Below are positions 14,063 to 20,581 of a DNA stretch of 21,141 nt, piece by piece. The DNA comes from Halieaceae bacterium (GTDB lineage: Bacteria > Pseudomonadota > Gammaproteobacteria > Pseudomonadales > Halieaceae), in the NCBI GenBank assembly GCA_018666295.1, contig JABIZW010000123.1, positions 1 through 21,141 of the forward strand, in the 5' to 3' direction. Made by a program: the position numbers and the translations under genes. Under the pieces are notes generated by a model that was not told where the DNA came from, did no database searches, and saw only the letters and a list, made by a program, of their open reading frames with translations. Each line of letters begins with the position of its first letter. The first letter of the stretch is position 1.

Positions 14063-14911
14063 GTGTCATTTTCACCATCAACCATGAACGACAAGCCCTT
14101 TGAGTGTGACGCAACGGTATTGCAGGACCAGCTCAAAGAGTCCATCGGTTGTCAGGCACGCGTTGAGTGCGTCGAACGCCTCACGTCAACAAATGCGGTG
14201 CTCAAGCGAGACGCATTAGAGTCGCATGACAAGTTTTTGTTGGCGGGGCAGCAGAGTTCGGGTGTGGGCCGTCGTGGCAGCGTCTGGCAGAGCCCGCCTG
14301 AGGGTAATCTCTACTTGTCGTATTGCTTTCACACTGAAACGTCACTTGCTGGTTTGAGTCTTTTGCCGCTCGCTTTTGCGCTTGCGATTGCAGACCGAGT
14401 TGAGTCGGAGTGGGCGGTAGATGTCAAAATAAAGTGGCCTAACGATCTTTTTGTTGGAGGCGAAAAGTGTGGCGGCATTTTGCTTGAGACGGTCAGCCTG
14501 CCTGGTGATTCGGCGAACCAACGCACCGCAGTCATCGTCGGTGTTGGAATCAACGTGGCGAGCCACCCGAGTTACCAGTCGATCGATAGGCCCGCAACGG
14601 CACTGCAAGTGCACGTCGATGCTCCCGTGTCCCTCTCTCGTATTGCGCTCCTGGTCATGACCGCAATCGTCGCGGTTTGCCGTTTGGAGACGACTGAGGT
14701 GCGTAGACGATTAGCGCTGGACTGGCCGCGTCGCGACCTATTGCTGAACCGGCCTGTCAGCGTTCCGATGTTGGGTGATGGCTTTGGCATTGCGCGCGGG
14801 TTGTCACTGGACGGTGGCTTGCTTGTGGAACTTCAGGGTGCGCTTGAGACGGTGTACGCTGGCGAGGTGACGCTTGGACATGTTGAGAGTAAGGAAGGTG
14901 GTTCTGAATGA
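14063..14911 (+). CDS. birA: Biotin--[acetyl-CoA-carboxylase] ligase without HTH domain
   Basis: BirA activates biotin with ATP and transfers it to the carboxyl carrier protein AccB. The 282-residue product has the catalytic core: LTSTNAVL (40-47), GVGRRGSVW (67-75), VKIKWPNDL (121-129) with the key Lys, GGILLE (137-142), and VGVGINVA, then a C-terminal SH3-like domain with RPVSVPMLGDGFGIARGL. The biotin-binding loop usually reads GRGRRG; here the first Arg is Val. There is no N-terminal winged helix, so it should not act as the bio-operon repressor. I take GTG 14063, which has AAGGGA six bases upstream; ATG 14084 is the alternative. It overlaps coaX by ATGA. Confidence 0.93.
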   Translation: MSFSPSTMNDKPFECDATVLQDQLKESIGCQARVECVERLTSTNAVLKRDALESHDKFLLAGQQSSGVGRRGSVWQSPPEGNLYLSYCFHTETSLAGLSLLPLAFALAIADRVESEWAVDVKIKWPNDLFVGGEKCGGILLETVSLPGDSANQRTAVIVGVGINVASHPSYQSIDRPATALQVHVDAPVSLSRIALLVMTAIVAVCRLETTEVRRRLALDWPRRDLLLNRPVSVPMLGDGFGIARGLSLDGGLLVELQGALETVYAGEVTLGHVESKEGGSE

Positions 14912-15618
14912 ACATACTGGTTGACGTGGGCAATACCTCGATTAAATGGCAGTTTCGCGAGGGCGTTAAGGTCGTTCGCACTGAGGTGGGCGACCTTAAC
15001 GCCCTCGTGGCCCAGCTTGCGTTACGCGACGACTTGTCTACTGCCACTGCCGCAGTCTCATGTGTTCGCGATGAGGCGTTTGCGCGTGAACTCCAGACGC
15101 TGTTCACAACGGCGGGCTGTACGTCAGTGCATTTTGTTAGCAGTGTTGCGGAGTTTGCAGGGTTAAAAAATGCCTACTCGGTGCCCGATACCCTTGGTGT
15201 GGATCGGTGGCTTGCCCTGCTGGCAACGCGTGCTCGCGGGCACACCACATCGCTTGTCATCGATGCAGGAACGGCCTGTACGATCGACGTGATGTTTCAG
15301 GGCAGCCATGTTGGAGGTTACATCTTGCCGGGTGTTTGCCTGGCGCGCGAATCACTCATCGCTAGTACGGACAAAATCCGATTTGATGATACTGTCCAGG
15401 CCAGTCTCATGCCTGGTACGACTACAGCGGCTTGCGTCTCGTCGGGTGCATGGCTCATGACCTACGGGGCGGTTAACGAGATTATCCGACGATTTCCAGA
15501 GGCGCAGGTCTTTTTGACGGGCGGCTCTGCCAAGGAACTCATAGCTTTGGGCGTCGAAGGAGAGTGGGTGACCGACCTCGTTTTCGAGGGTTTGGATTTT
15601 TGGCTAAATGGGGCTTGA
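14908..15618 (+). CDS. coaX: Type III pantothenate kinase
   Basis: CoaX phosphorylates pantothenate, the first step to coenzyme A. The 236-residue product has the ASKHA-fold motifs: DVGNTSIKW (6-14), GVDRWLALL (97-105), DAGTACTIDV (119-128) with GGYILPG following, and TGGSAKEL near the end. It overlaps birA in an ATGA at 14908-14911. It occupies the place where E. coli has the unrelated kinase coaA, as also in Pseudomonas. A striking perfect 17-bp inverted repeat lies at 14958-15007, over codons 17-34. The stop at 15616-15618 overlaps the -35 of the following tRNA promoter. Confidence 0.95.
   Translation: MNILVDVGNTSIKWQFREGVKVVRTEVGDLNALVAQLALRDDLSTATAAVSCVRDEAFARELQTLFTTAGCTSVHFVSSVAEFAGLKNAYSVPDTLGVDRWLALLATRARGHTTSLVIDAGTACTIDVMFQGSHVGGYILPGVCLARESLIASTDKIRFDDTVQASLMPGTTTAACVSSGAWLMTYGAVNEIIRRFPEAQVFLTGGSAKELIALGVEGEWVTDLVFEGLDFWLNGA
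14958..15007 (+). repeat. Perfect 17-bp inverted repeat within coaX
   Basis: CGAGGGCGTTAAGGTCG at 14958-14974 is exactly complementary to CGACCTTAACGCCCTCG at 14991-15007, with a 16-base loop. The reading frame is open through it, encoding REGVKVV...GDLNALV. In RNA it would form a very stable hairpin about 50 bases after the coaX start. There is no U tract after it. I found no second copy by eye. Confidence 0.85.
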
Positions 15619-15654
15619 CCTGAGCGCGCCTGTTGACGATCATGTGCGCCCTTC
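15615..15654 (+). promoter_or_regulatory. Promoter for tRNA-Thr(UGU)
   Basis: TTGACC at 15615-15620, a 17-base spacer and GATCAT at 15638-15643 make a sigma70-like promoter. It is followed by GTGCGCCCTTC. The same element, with the same 29-base distance from -35 to this block, occurs before tRNA-Tyr at 16086-16125. The shared 13-base string ATGTGCGCCCTTC covers the expected discriminator and start site. GC-rich discriminators are typical of stringently controlled stable-RNA promoters. Confidence 0.65.
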
Positions 15655-15680
15655 GTGATGGCCCGTCCATCTAACGTCTA

Positions 15681-15756
15681 GCTGGCGTAGCTCAGTAGGT
15701 AGAGCATCTGATTTGTAATCAGGCGGTCGGGGGTTCGATTCCTCTCGCCAGCTCCA
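15681..15756 (+). tRNA. tRNA-Thr (anticodon UGU)
   Basis: A complete 76-base cloverleaf: acceptor GCTGGCG pairs with CGCCAGC (15746-15752), discriminator T, and an encoded CCA at 15754-15756. The anticodon loop TTTGTAA places TGT at 15714-15716. The T arm has GGTTCGATTCC. It corresponds to thrU of E. coli, first in the thr-tyr-gly-thr-tuf cluster. Confidence 0.97.
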
Positions 15757-15799
15757 TTTTTTCGTTCGTGTTGTCATTCTCTGCAGTCGTCCTCGACGA

Positions 15800-15836
15800 T
15801 TTACGTAGGGGCGGTCGACGGTCCGTAAAATTTTTT
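15800..15836 (+). terminator. Possible intrinsic terminator after tRNA-Thr
   Basis: TTTACG at 15800-15805 can pair with CGTAAA at 15824-15829, enclosing an 18-base GC-rich loop, followed by six T's at 15831-15836. The stem is short and A/T-rich at its base, so this is weak. A stop here would fit the separate promoter before tRNA-Tyr. Confidence 0.3.
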
Positions 15837-16085
15837 CTGAGCACAGCCTGCCTAAGGCACGGTTGTAAAAGCCCCCGCGGTTTTTGGCTGTTTAGGGCCC
15901 CTATGCTGGCTTTCGATCGGTGTTAAGAGGCCCCTGATCTGCGAGACAGTGTCGGCGTATTGCCCGCGCGTTGGTGCGCCGAAGTCGCGCCTGCTGAACG
16001 AGTAAAAGCGCACTCGGGTGTCGACAAATTTCTGAGGCCTGTGAATGAAAGGAATCCGGCGCTGTTTTGAGGGTAAAATTTGGTG

Positions 16086-16125
16086 TTGACACTCCCCCTT
16101 GACACCTAGAGAATGTGCGCCCTTC
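16086..16125 (+). promoter_or_regulatory. Promoter for tRNA-Tyr (and downstream tRNAs)
   Basis: A consensus TTGACA at 16086-16091, a 17-base spacer and GAGAAT at 16109-16114 are followed by GTGCGCCCTTC, identical to the block in the tRNA-Thr promoter. Transcription would begin about 16121, leaving a leader of only some five bases before the tRNA at 16127. It probably also serves tRNA-Gly, tRNA-Thr(GGU) and tuf. Confidence 0.7.
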
Positions 16126-16126
16126 C

Positions 16127-16210
16127 GGAGGGGTTCCCGAGTGGCCAAAGGGATCAGACTGTAAATCTGACGCGCGAGCTTCGGTGGTTCGAATCCACCT
16201 CCCTCCACCA
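16127..16210 (+). tRNA. tRNA-Tyr (anticodon GUA)
   Basis: An 84-base class II tRNA with a long variable arm. Acceptor GGAGGGG pairs with TCCCTCC with one G-T, discriminator A, encoded CCA at 16208-16210. The anticodon arm CAGACTGTAAATCTG gives GTA at 16161-16163. It is strongly similar to E. coli tRNA-Tyr. Confidence 0.97.
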
Positions 16211-16351
16211 AGGATTTTGTAAGGCACGGTGCGGTATGGGCCTTGTGAGTTAAGAAAAAGGGGGCTGGACCGGACAAGCCCTGTCGCGGGAGCGACGAGC
16301 CGTCAGATGGCGGTAGGCTTAAGGTTTATCCACCGTCGGCGGTTGAATGCT

Positions 16352-16425
<74 letters not shown>

Positions 16426-16445
16426 AGATCCGGCGATGAGTTGAT

Positions 16446-16521
<76 letters not shown>

Positions 16522-16543
16522 TTTTGAGCAGTTGCATGTTGTG

Positions 16544-16574
16544 ACTGTTCGACCGCTTCGGCGGTCAAAGCAGT
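16544..16574 (+). other. Stable hairpin between tRNA-Thr and tuf
   Basis: GACCGC-TTCG-GCGGTC at 16551-16566 is a perfect 6-bp stem with a UUCG tetraloop. Outer ACTG (16544-16547) and CAGT (16571-16574) can extend it. No U tract follows. It may protect or separate the tuf message from the tRNA precursor by processing. The role is inferred from position. Confidence 0.5.
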
Positions 16575-16587
16575 ACAGGCCACGGCC

Positions 16588-16593
16588 TATACT
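16588..16593 (+). promoter_or_regulatory. Possible -10 element for tuf
   Basis: TATACT matches the -10 consensus at five of six positions and is followed by a GC-rich stretch. The expected -35 region, TCAAAG at 16565-16570, is poor and falls in a hairpin. An internal tuf promoter is possible but weakly supported. Confidence 0.3.
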
Positions 16594-16681
16594 GAGTCGG
16601 GCGCACAGCGGTAGGTGTGCTTAATTGAGTAAGGCGCGTTGGCGTCGGGAAATATGCGAAGTTGACCAGGAGAGGGTCGTA

Positions 16682-17905
16682 ATGGCAAAACAGGCATTTG
16701 AGCGTTTGAAGCCCCACGTAAACGTGGGCACAATTGGGCACGTTGACCACGGGAAAACAACGCTGACTGCAGCGTTGACACGTGTGTGCTCTGAAGTTTT
16801 CGGCGGTGAAGCAGTAGCGTTTGACGGTATCGATAACGCTCCTGAAGAGCGTGAGCGTGGTATCACGATTGCGACTTCACACGTAGAGTACGAGTCGACT
16901 GAGCGTCACTACGCACACGTCGACTGTCCCGGACACGCGGATTATGTGAAGAACATGATTACCGGTGCTGCGCAGATGGATGGCGCGATCTTGGTATGTG
17001 GCGCAACTGACGGCCCGATGCCCCAGACTCGTGAGCACATCCTGCTGTCGCGTCAGGTGGGTGTTCCTTACATCGTTGTGTTCCTCAACAAGGCCGATCT
17101 TCTTGCTGAAGATTGTGGCGGTGTTGATACAGAGGAATTCGAAGAGATGAAAGAGCTCGTTGAGATGGAGCTTCGTGAGTTGCTCGATACTTATGAGTTC
17201 CCAGGTGACGACACGCCGATTATTTGCGGCTCGGCACTCATGGCGCTTAACGGTGAAGATGAAAATGGTTTGGGTACAACGGCTGTTAGAGCACTCGTTG
17301 AGACGCTTGACTCTTACATTCCTGAGCCAGAGCGTGCCATCGATCAGCCGTTCTTAATGCCTGTGGAAGACGTATTCTCAATTTCAGGTCGTGGAACAGT
17401 GGTAACCGGTCGTGTTGAGCGCGGTATCATTAATGTCGGCGACGAAATCGAAATTGTGGGTATTAAGGAAACAGTCAAGACCACGTGTACGGGTGTTGAG
17501 ATGTTCCGAAAGCTTCTCGACGAAGGTCGTGCGGGCGAAAACGTCGGTGTACTTCTTCGCGGTACCAAGCGAGAAGACGTTGAGCGTGGTCAGGTCCTTA
17601 CAGTGCCTGGTGGCGTGAATCCACACACCAAGTTTGAGGCCGAAGTCTACGTCTTGGGTAAAGACGAAGGCGGTCGTCACACGCCATTCTTCAAGGGCTA
17701 CCGTCCCCAGTTTTACTTCCGCACAACGGACGTAACGGGTGCGGTTGAGTTGCCTGAAGGTGTTGAAATGGTTATGCCAGGTGACAACTTGAACTTCGTT
17801 GCTACTTTGATCGCGCCAATCGCGATGGAAGAAGGTCTGCGATTTGCTATCCGTGAGGGTGGTCGAACAGTGGGCGCTGGTGTCGTTGCTAAGATTATCG
17901 AGTAA
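16682..17905 (+). CDS. tuf: Translation elongation factor Tu
   Basis: EF-Tu delivers aminoacyl-tRNA to the ribosome as a GTP complex. The 407-residue product shows all G motifs: GHVDHGKT (19-26), RGITI (59-63), DCPGH (81-85), NKAD (136-139) and the GSAL region. Domains 2 and 3 include GRGTVVTGRVERG and HTPFFKGYRPQFYFR. The start is ATG 16682, with AGGAG just upstream; a longer in-frame extension to 16625 has no homology. About ten residues, AEDCGGVDTE at 142-151, are inserted directly after NKAD compared with E. coli and Pseudomonas, which I associate with Cellvibrionales. It follows tRNA-Thr(GGU) as tufB does in E. coli. Confidence 0.98.
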   Translation: MAKQAFERLKPHVNVGTIGHVDHGKTTLTAALTRVCSEVFGGEAVAFDGIDNAPEERERGITIATSHVEYESTERHYAHVDCPGHADYVKNMITGAAQMDGAILVCGATDGPMPQTREHILLSRQVGVPYIVVFLNKADLLAEDCGGVDTEEFEEMKELVEMELRELLDTYEFPGDDTPIICGSALMALNGEDENGLGTTAVRALVETLDSYIPEPERAIDQPFLMPVEDVFSISGRGTVVTGRVERGIINVGDEIEIVGIKETVKTTCTGVEMFRKLLDEGRAGENVGVLLRGTKREDVERGQVLTVPGGVNPHTKFEAEVYVLGKDEGGRHTPFFKGYRPQFYFRTTDVTGAVELPEGVEMVMPGDNLNFVATLIAPIAMEEGLRFAIREGGRTVGAGVVAKIIE

Positions 17906-17918
17906 TCGGTAATTCGGT

Positions 17919-17940
17919 GAGTCGAGCTTCGGCTCGTCTC
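17919..17940 (+). other. Hairpin just after tuf
   Basis: CGAGC-TTCG-GCTCG at 17923-17936, extended by GAG/CTC across one T-T mismatch, forms a UUCG-capped stem 13 bases after the tuf stop. It lacks a U tract; it may stabilise the 3' end or act with the hairpin that follows. Confidence 0.45.
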
Positions 17941-17947
17941 AATATAG

Positions 17948-17985
17948 AGCCGGACCGCTCTTACAGCGCGTTCGGCTTTGTCGTC
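17948..17985 (+). terminator. Likely terminator or attenuator after tuf
   Basis: AGCCGGAC (17948-17955) pairs with GTTCGGCT (17970-17977) with one G-U pair, and inside it CGCT pairs with AGCG around a CTTAC loop. The tail TTTGTCGTCTCT is only moderately U-rich. It separates tuf from tRNA-Trp and secE; termination may be partial. Confidence 0.6.
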
Positions 17986-18023
17986 TCTGCCAAATCGGTG
18001 TGAGCAGACGCCAAAGATGTGAT

Positions 18024-18099
<76 letters not shown>

Positions 18100-18134
18100 C
18101 TCCTTTTTAACAAATGGGGTGGTGGGGAATTAGT

Positions 18135-18155
18135 GGGGAGCGAGTTCGGCTCCCC
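18135..18155 (+). other. Hairpin next to the secE ribosome binding site
   Basis: GGGGAGC (18135-18141) pairs perfectly with GCTCCCC (18149-18155) around a 7-base loop. It ends directly before the GGAAGGGA ribosome binding site of secE at 18156-18163. With no U tract it is not a terminator; it could mark tRNA processing or keep the binding site open. Confidence 0.5.
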
Positions 18156-18169
18156 GGAAGGGATTTGAT

Positions 18170-18529
18170 ATGAGTGAAGCTGCGAGCAACAAGCTCGATA
18201 GCATGAAGTGGTTGCTGGTTGTTGCGCTGTTGGGTGCAGGGATCTTCGGCAATAGCTATTTTAGTGACGAGTCTTTGTTGTATCGAGTGATCGCCATTTT
18301 GGTGATTTCCGGTATTGCGCTTTCAATTTCGGTCACTACTGAGCGTGGTGCGGCTGCTTGGGCAATGATCAAAGGCGCGCGCACCGAAATCCGTAAAGTG
18401 ATCTGGCCGACGCGCCAAGAGACAACGCAAACGACGGTGATCGTTATGGTCTTTGTGGTTGTTTGTGGATTGTTTTTTTGGGCGTTAGACAGCTTCCTGG
18501 GATGGGTCGCTTCACTACTTTTGGGTTAA
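18170..18529 (+). CDS. secE: Preprotein translocase subunit SecE
   Basis: SecE clamps SecY in the inner-membrane protein translocation channel. The 119-residue product has three hydrophobic segments (about 14-30, 38-54 and 91-112), the gammaproteobacterial form, in contrast to the single-span version elsewhere. Before the last span it has the conserved cytoplasmic amphipathic region with ARTEIRKVIWPTRQET. ATG 18170 has a good ribosome binding site. nusG follows 10 bases after the stop, its ribosome binding site overlapping the secE stop. Confidence 0.96.
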   Translation: MSEAASNKLDSMKWLLVVALLGAGIFGNSYFSDESLLYRVIAILVISGIALSISVTTERGAAAWAMIKGARTEIRKVIWPTRQETTQTTVIVMVFVVVCGLFFWALDSFLGWVASLLLG

Positions 18530-18539
18530 GGGAGAAAGC

Positions 18540-19073
18540 ATGGCTTTACGTTGGTATGTAGTGCACGCATTTTCTCAGTACGAGAAAAAAGTAGCTGTCG
18601 CCCTGAAGGAGCGCATTGAGCGCTTTGGAATGGAAGATCGTTTCGGTGAGATTATTGTCCCAACCGAAGAAGTGATCGAGATGAAAGGTGGGCAAAAGCG
18701 CAAGAGTGAGCGTAAATTTTTCCCAGGGTACGTGCTAGTACAGATGGAACTTGGGGACGACACGTGGCACTTGGTGAAAGATACCCCGCGAGTATTGGGT
18801 TTTATCGGCGGAAAGGCAGATCGTCCGGCGCCGATTACCGAGGCAGAGGCGAACGCCATTTTACAGCGTGTTGAGGCTGGTGTTGATCAGCCCAAGCCAA
18901 AGACGGTGTTCGAGCCTGGCGAAATGGTGCGTGTGATCGACGGTCCCTTCAATGATTTCAATGGTGTTGTTGAGAGTGTCAATTACGAAAAAAGCCGCTT
19001 AAACGTCGCTGTATTGATCTTCGGTCGCTCGACGCCCGTAGAGTTGGAATTCGGCCAAGTCGAAAAAGGCTGA
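18540..19073 (+). CDS. nusG: Transcription termination/antitermination factor NusG
   Basis: NusG binds RNA polymerase to raise processivity and links it to Rho or the ribosome. The 177-residue product has the NGN domain beginning RWYVVHAFSQYEKKVAVALKE, with KFFPGYVLVQM and RVLGFIGG. A KOW domain near the C-terminus carries FEPGEMVRVIDGPFNDFNG and ends VELEFGQVEK. Length and motifs are standard. It follows secE and precedes the L11 operon, the universal order. Confidence 0.98.
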   Translation: MALRWYVVHAFSQYEKKVAVALKERIERFGMEDRFGEIIVPTEEVIEMKGGQKRKSERKFFPGYVLVQMELGDDTWHLVKDTPRVLGFIGGKADRPAPITEAEANAILQRVEAGVDQPKPKTVFEPGEMVRVIDGPFNDFNGVVESVNYEKSRLNVAVLIFGRSTPVELEFGQVEKG

Positions 19074-19078
19074 TTTAG

Positions 19079-19168
19079 GTCGCTATGAAAGTAGCGAAGT
19101 GACGCCGCGTAGCGGCATTTGTTGGGGAGCCCGCGTAGTTTGACTACAACGGCGTTTGCACCCAGGAG
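19079..19168 (+). promoter_or_regulatory. Structured rplK leader, candidate L1 autoregulatory site
   Basis: The 103 bases between nusG and rplK hold three consecutive stems: TCGCTA/TAGCGA (19080-19085 with 19092-19097), GCCGC/GCGGC (19104-19108 with 19112-19116), and GTAGT/ACTAC around a TTG loop (about 19135-19147), flanked by GGGGAGCCC. The leader ends in AGGAG at 19164-19168, 8 bases before the start. In E. coli, L1 represses this operon by binding the rplK leader; equating this structure with that site is inference. Confidence 0.45.
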
Positions 19169-19176
19169 TTAAAACA

Positions 19177-19611
19177 ATGGCAAAGAAAATTGACAGCTAT
19201 ATCAAGCTGCAAATCCCTGCCGGTCAGGCGAACCCGTCACCGCCCGTCGGTCCTGCGCTGGGTCAGAAGGGCGTCAACATCATGGAGTTCTGCAAAGCGT
19301 TCAATGCAGAGACTCAAGGTCTTGAACCTGGACTCCCGATTCCGGTTGTGATCACTGTCTACAGTGACAAGTCGTTCACGTTTATTAAGAAGACACCACC
19401 CGCGTCGGTCTTGTTGAAAAAGATTGCAGGCATTAAGAGCGGTTCCGGCCGACCTAATACTGAAAAAGTAGCCAAGGTGTCGCGCGCACAGCTTGAAGAG
19501 GTGGCGACGCAGAAGTGGCCTGACCTTACAGCGTCAGACATGGACGCTGCGGTACGCACCATCGCAGGTAGTGCTCGAGCGGCGGGTATAGACACAGAGG
19601 GGGTTGTTTAA
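19177..19611 (+). CDS. rplK: 50S ribosomal protein L11
   Basis: L11 forms the GTPase-associated centre with 23S rRNA and is needed for RelA activation. The 144-residue product begins MAKKIDSYIKLQIPAGQANPSPPVGPALGQ, including the proline-rich linker and GQKGVNIMEFCKAFN, and ends in the RNA-binding domain with IAGSARAAGID. I take ATG 19177, with AGGAG 8 bases upstream, over a TTG seven codons earlier. rplA follows one base after the stop. Confidence 0.98.
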   Translation: MAKKIDSYIKLQIPAGQANPSPPVGPALGQKGVNIMEFCKAFNAETQGLEPGLPIPVVITVYSDKSFTFIKKTPPASVLLKKIAGIKSGSGRPNTEKVAKVSRAQLEEVATQKWPDLTASDMDAAVRTIAGSARAAGIDTEGVV

Positions 19612-19612
19612 G

Positions 19613-20308
19613 ATGGCTAAGTTATCAAAACGTGTAAAAGCATTCAGAGCACGCGTTGACGCCAACAAGAGCTACCCTCTTGATGAAGCGATCGCGATTC
19701 TCAAGGAAACAGCGACGGTTAAGTTTAACGAATCTGTTGAATTGGCAGTAAACCTAGGCATTGACGCGCGTAAGTCAGATCAGGGTGTTCGTGGTGCGAC
19801 GACCTTGCCGCACGGTACCGGCTCAGAAGTCCGTGTCGCTGTTTTCACGCAGGGCGAAAACGCCGACAAGGCAAAAGAAGCCGGCGCTGATCTTGTGGGC
19901 ATGGAAGATCTTGCTGACCAAATTAAGGGTGGCATGATGGACTTTGATGTCGTCGTGGCATCGCCCGATGCAATGCGCGTGGTCGGTCAGTTGGGTCAGG
20001 TATTAGGTCCAAGAGGACTGATGCCCAACCCGAAGACAGGCACAGTGACACCCGACGTGGCAACTGCCGTTCAGAACGCAAAGGCAGGTCAAATGCGTTT
20101 CAGAACCGATAAAAACGGCATTATCCACGGTGGAATTGGAAAAATCAGCTTCGAGCCTGATGCGATCCAAGGAAACTTAGTCGCCGTTTTGGCAGACCTC
20201 AAGAAGGCGAAGCCTGCGGCGGCAAAAGGCGTGTATTTTCAGAAGGTCACGCTCTCGACCACGATGGGTCCGGGCGTCACGATTGATCACGGCGAAATCG
20301 AACTTTAA
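19613..20308 (+). CDS. rplA: 50S ribosomal protein L1
   Basis: L1 builds the mobile L1 stalk at the ribosomal E site and represses its own operon. The 231-residue product (234 in E. coli) carries the signature GPRGLMPNPKTGTVTPDV, an N-terminal KRVKAFRARVD, and FNESVELAVNLGID. Start at ATG 19613, one base after the rplK stop, indicates coupled translation. Confidence 0.98.
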   Translation: MAKLSKRVKAFRARVDANKSYPLDEAIAILKETATVKFNESVELAVNLGIDARKSDQGVRGATTLPHGTGSEVRVAVFTQGENADKAKEAGADLVGMEDLADQIKGGMMDFDVVVASPDAMRVVGQLGQVLGPRGLMPNPKTGTVTPDVATAVQNAKAGQMRFRTDKNGIIHGGIGKISFEPDAIQGNLVAVLADLKKAKPAAAKGVYFQKVTLSTTMGPGVTIDHGEIEL

Positions 20309-20325
20309 GTTGATGTGAATTTGTT

Positions 20326-20393
20326 CCGGGTTCAGCCCGGGGCACGCTCGTCGTTGTTTGACGAGATTGGAGCGCAGTGTTTGGGTGCTCCGC
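20326..20393 (+). other. Cluster of three stems after rplA
   Basis: CCGGG-TTCAG-CCCGG (20326-20340), CTCGTC/GACGAG (20347-20352 with 20360-20365) and GGAGC/GCTCC (20369-20373 with 20387-20391) follow the rplA stop in a row. None has a good U tract. They may be processing or partial termination structures between the L11 and L10 transcripts, or the 5' part of the L10 leader. Confidence 0.4.
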
Positions 20394-20399
20394 TTTGAA

Positions 20400-20575
20400 G
20401 TCTCAAGCAGAGTGTGTGGGCATCGCCCCTAGCAGGACGCCAGACTATCAAAGACCGTAGGGGGAGGCGCAGTCTCCTTAAACGAAGCCGGTAGTGTTCA
20501 ACCTACGCAGATGGTGAATCCGTTCACCTAGGGTGGTCACAGCTCTGTTGTGGCCTTGGCATAAACCATAGGAGT
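20400..20575 (+). promoter_or_regulatory. L10 leader (rplJ autoregulatory RNA)
   Basis: This 5' region has the features of the L10 leader, the mRNA site bound by the L10(L12)4 complex to repress rplJL. AGACCGTAGG near 20452-20461 pairs through CGTAGG with CCTACG at 20502-20507, followed by CAGATGGTGA, which resembles the conserved kink-turn stem of this element. A GGTGAA/TTCACC hairpin (20513-20528) and a GGTCACA/TGTGGCC stem (20535-20555) follow, then the AGGAG at 20570-20574. Confidence 0.7.
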
Positions 20576-20581
20576 AGATCC

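Larger units (their letters stand above)
15757..16126. other. 370-base spacer between tRNA-Thr and tRNA-Tyr
   Basis: In E. coli these tRNAs are close together; here a long spacer separates them. I find no credible gene in it. It holds a possible weak terminator at 15800-15836 and a strong promoter for tRNA-Tyr at 16086-16125. The TTGACAC heptamer occurs twice near the promoter, at 16086 and 16099. An 11-base string TAAGGCACGGT near 15853 recurs after tRNA-Tyr near 16220. The middle, 15840-16080, shows no structure I can name. Confidence 0.5.

Noticed and set aside
16099..16104. Second TTGACA as an additional -35
   Set aside because: No -10 lies at suitable distance; the expected position falls at the tRNA-Tyr start.
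15852..16277. Open frame of 141 codons on the minus strand over the tRNA spacer
   Set aside because: It runs across the tRNA-Tyr gene and has no family motifs; part of its apparent sequence is the tRNA read backward.
16625..16681. N-terminal extension of EF-Tu
   Set aside because: The family begins at MAKQxFERxKPH and the ribosome binding site points to ATG 16682.
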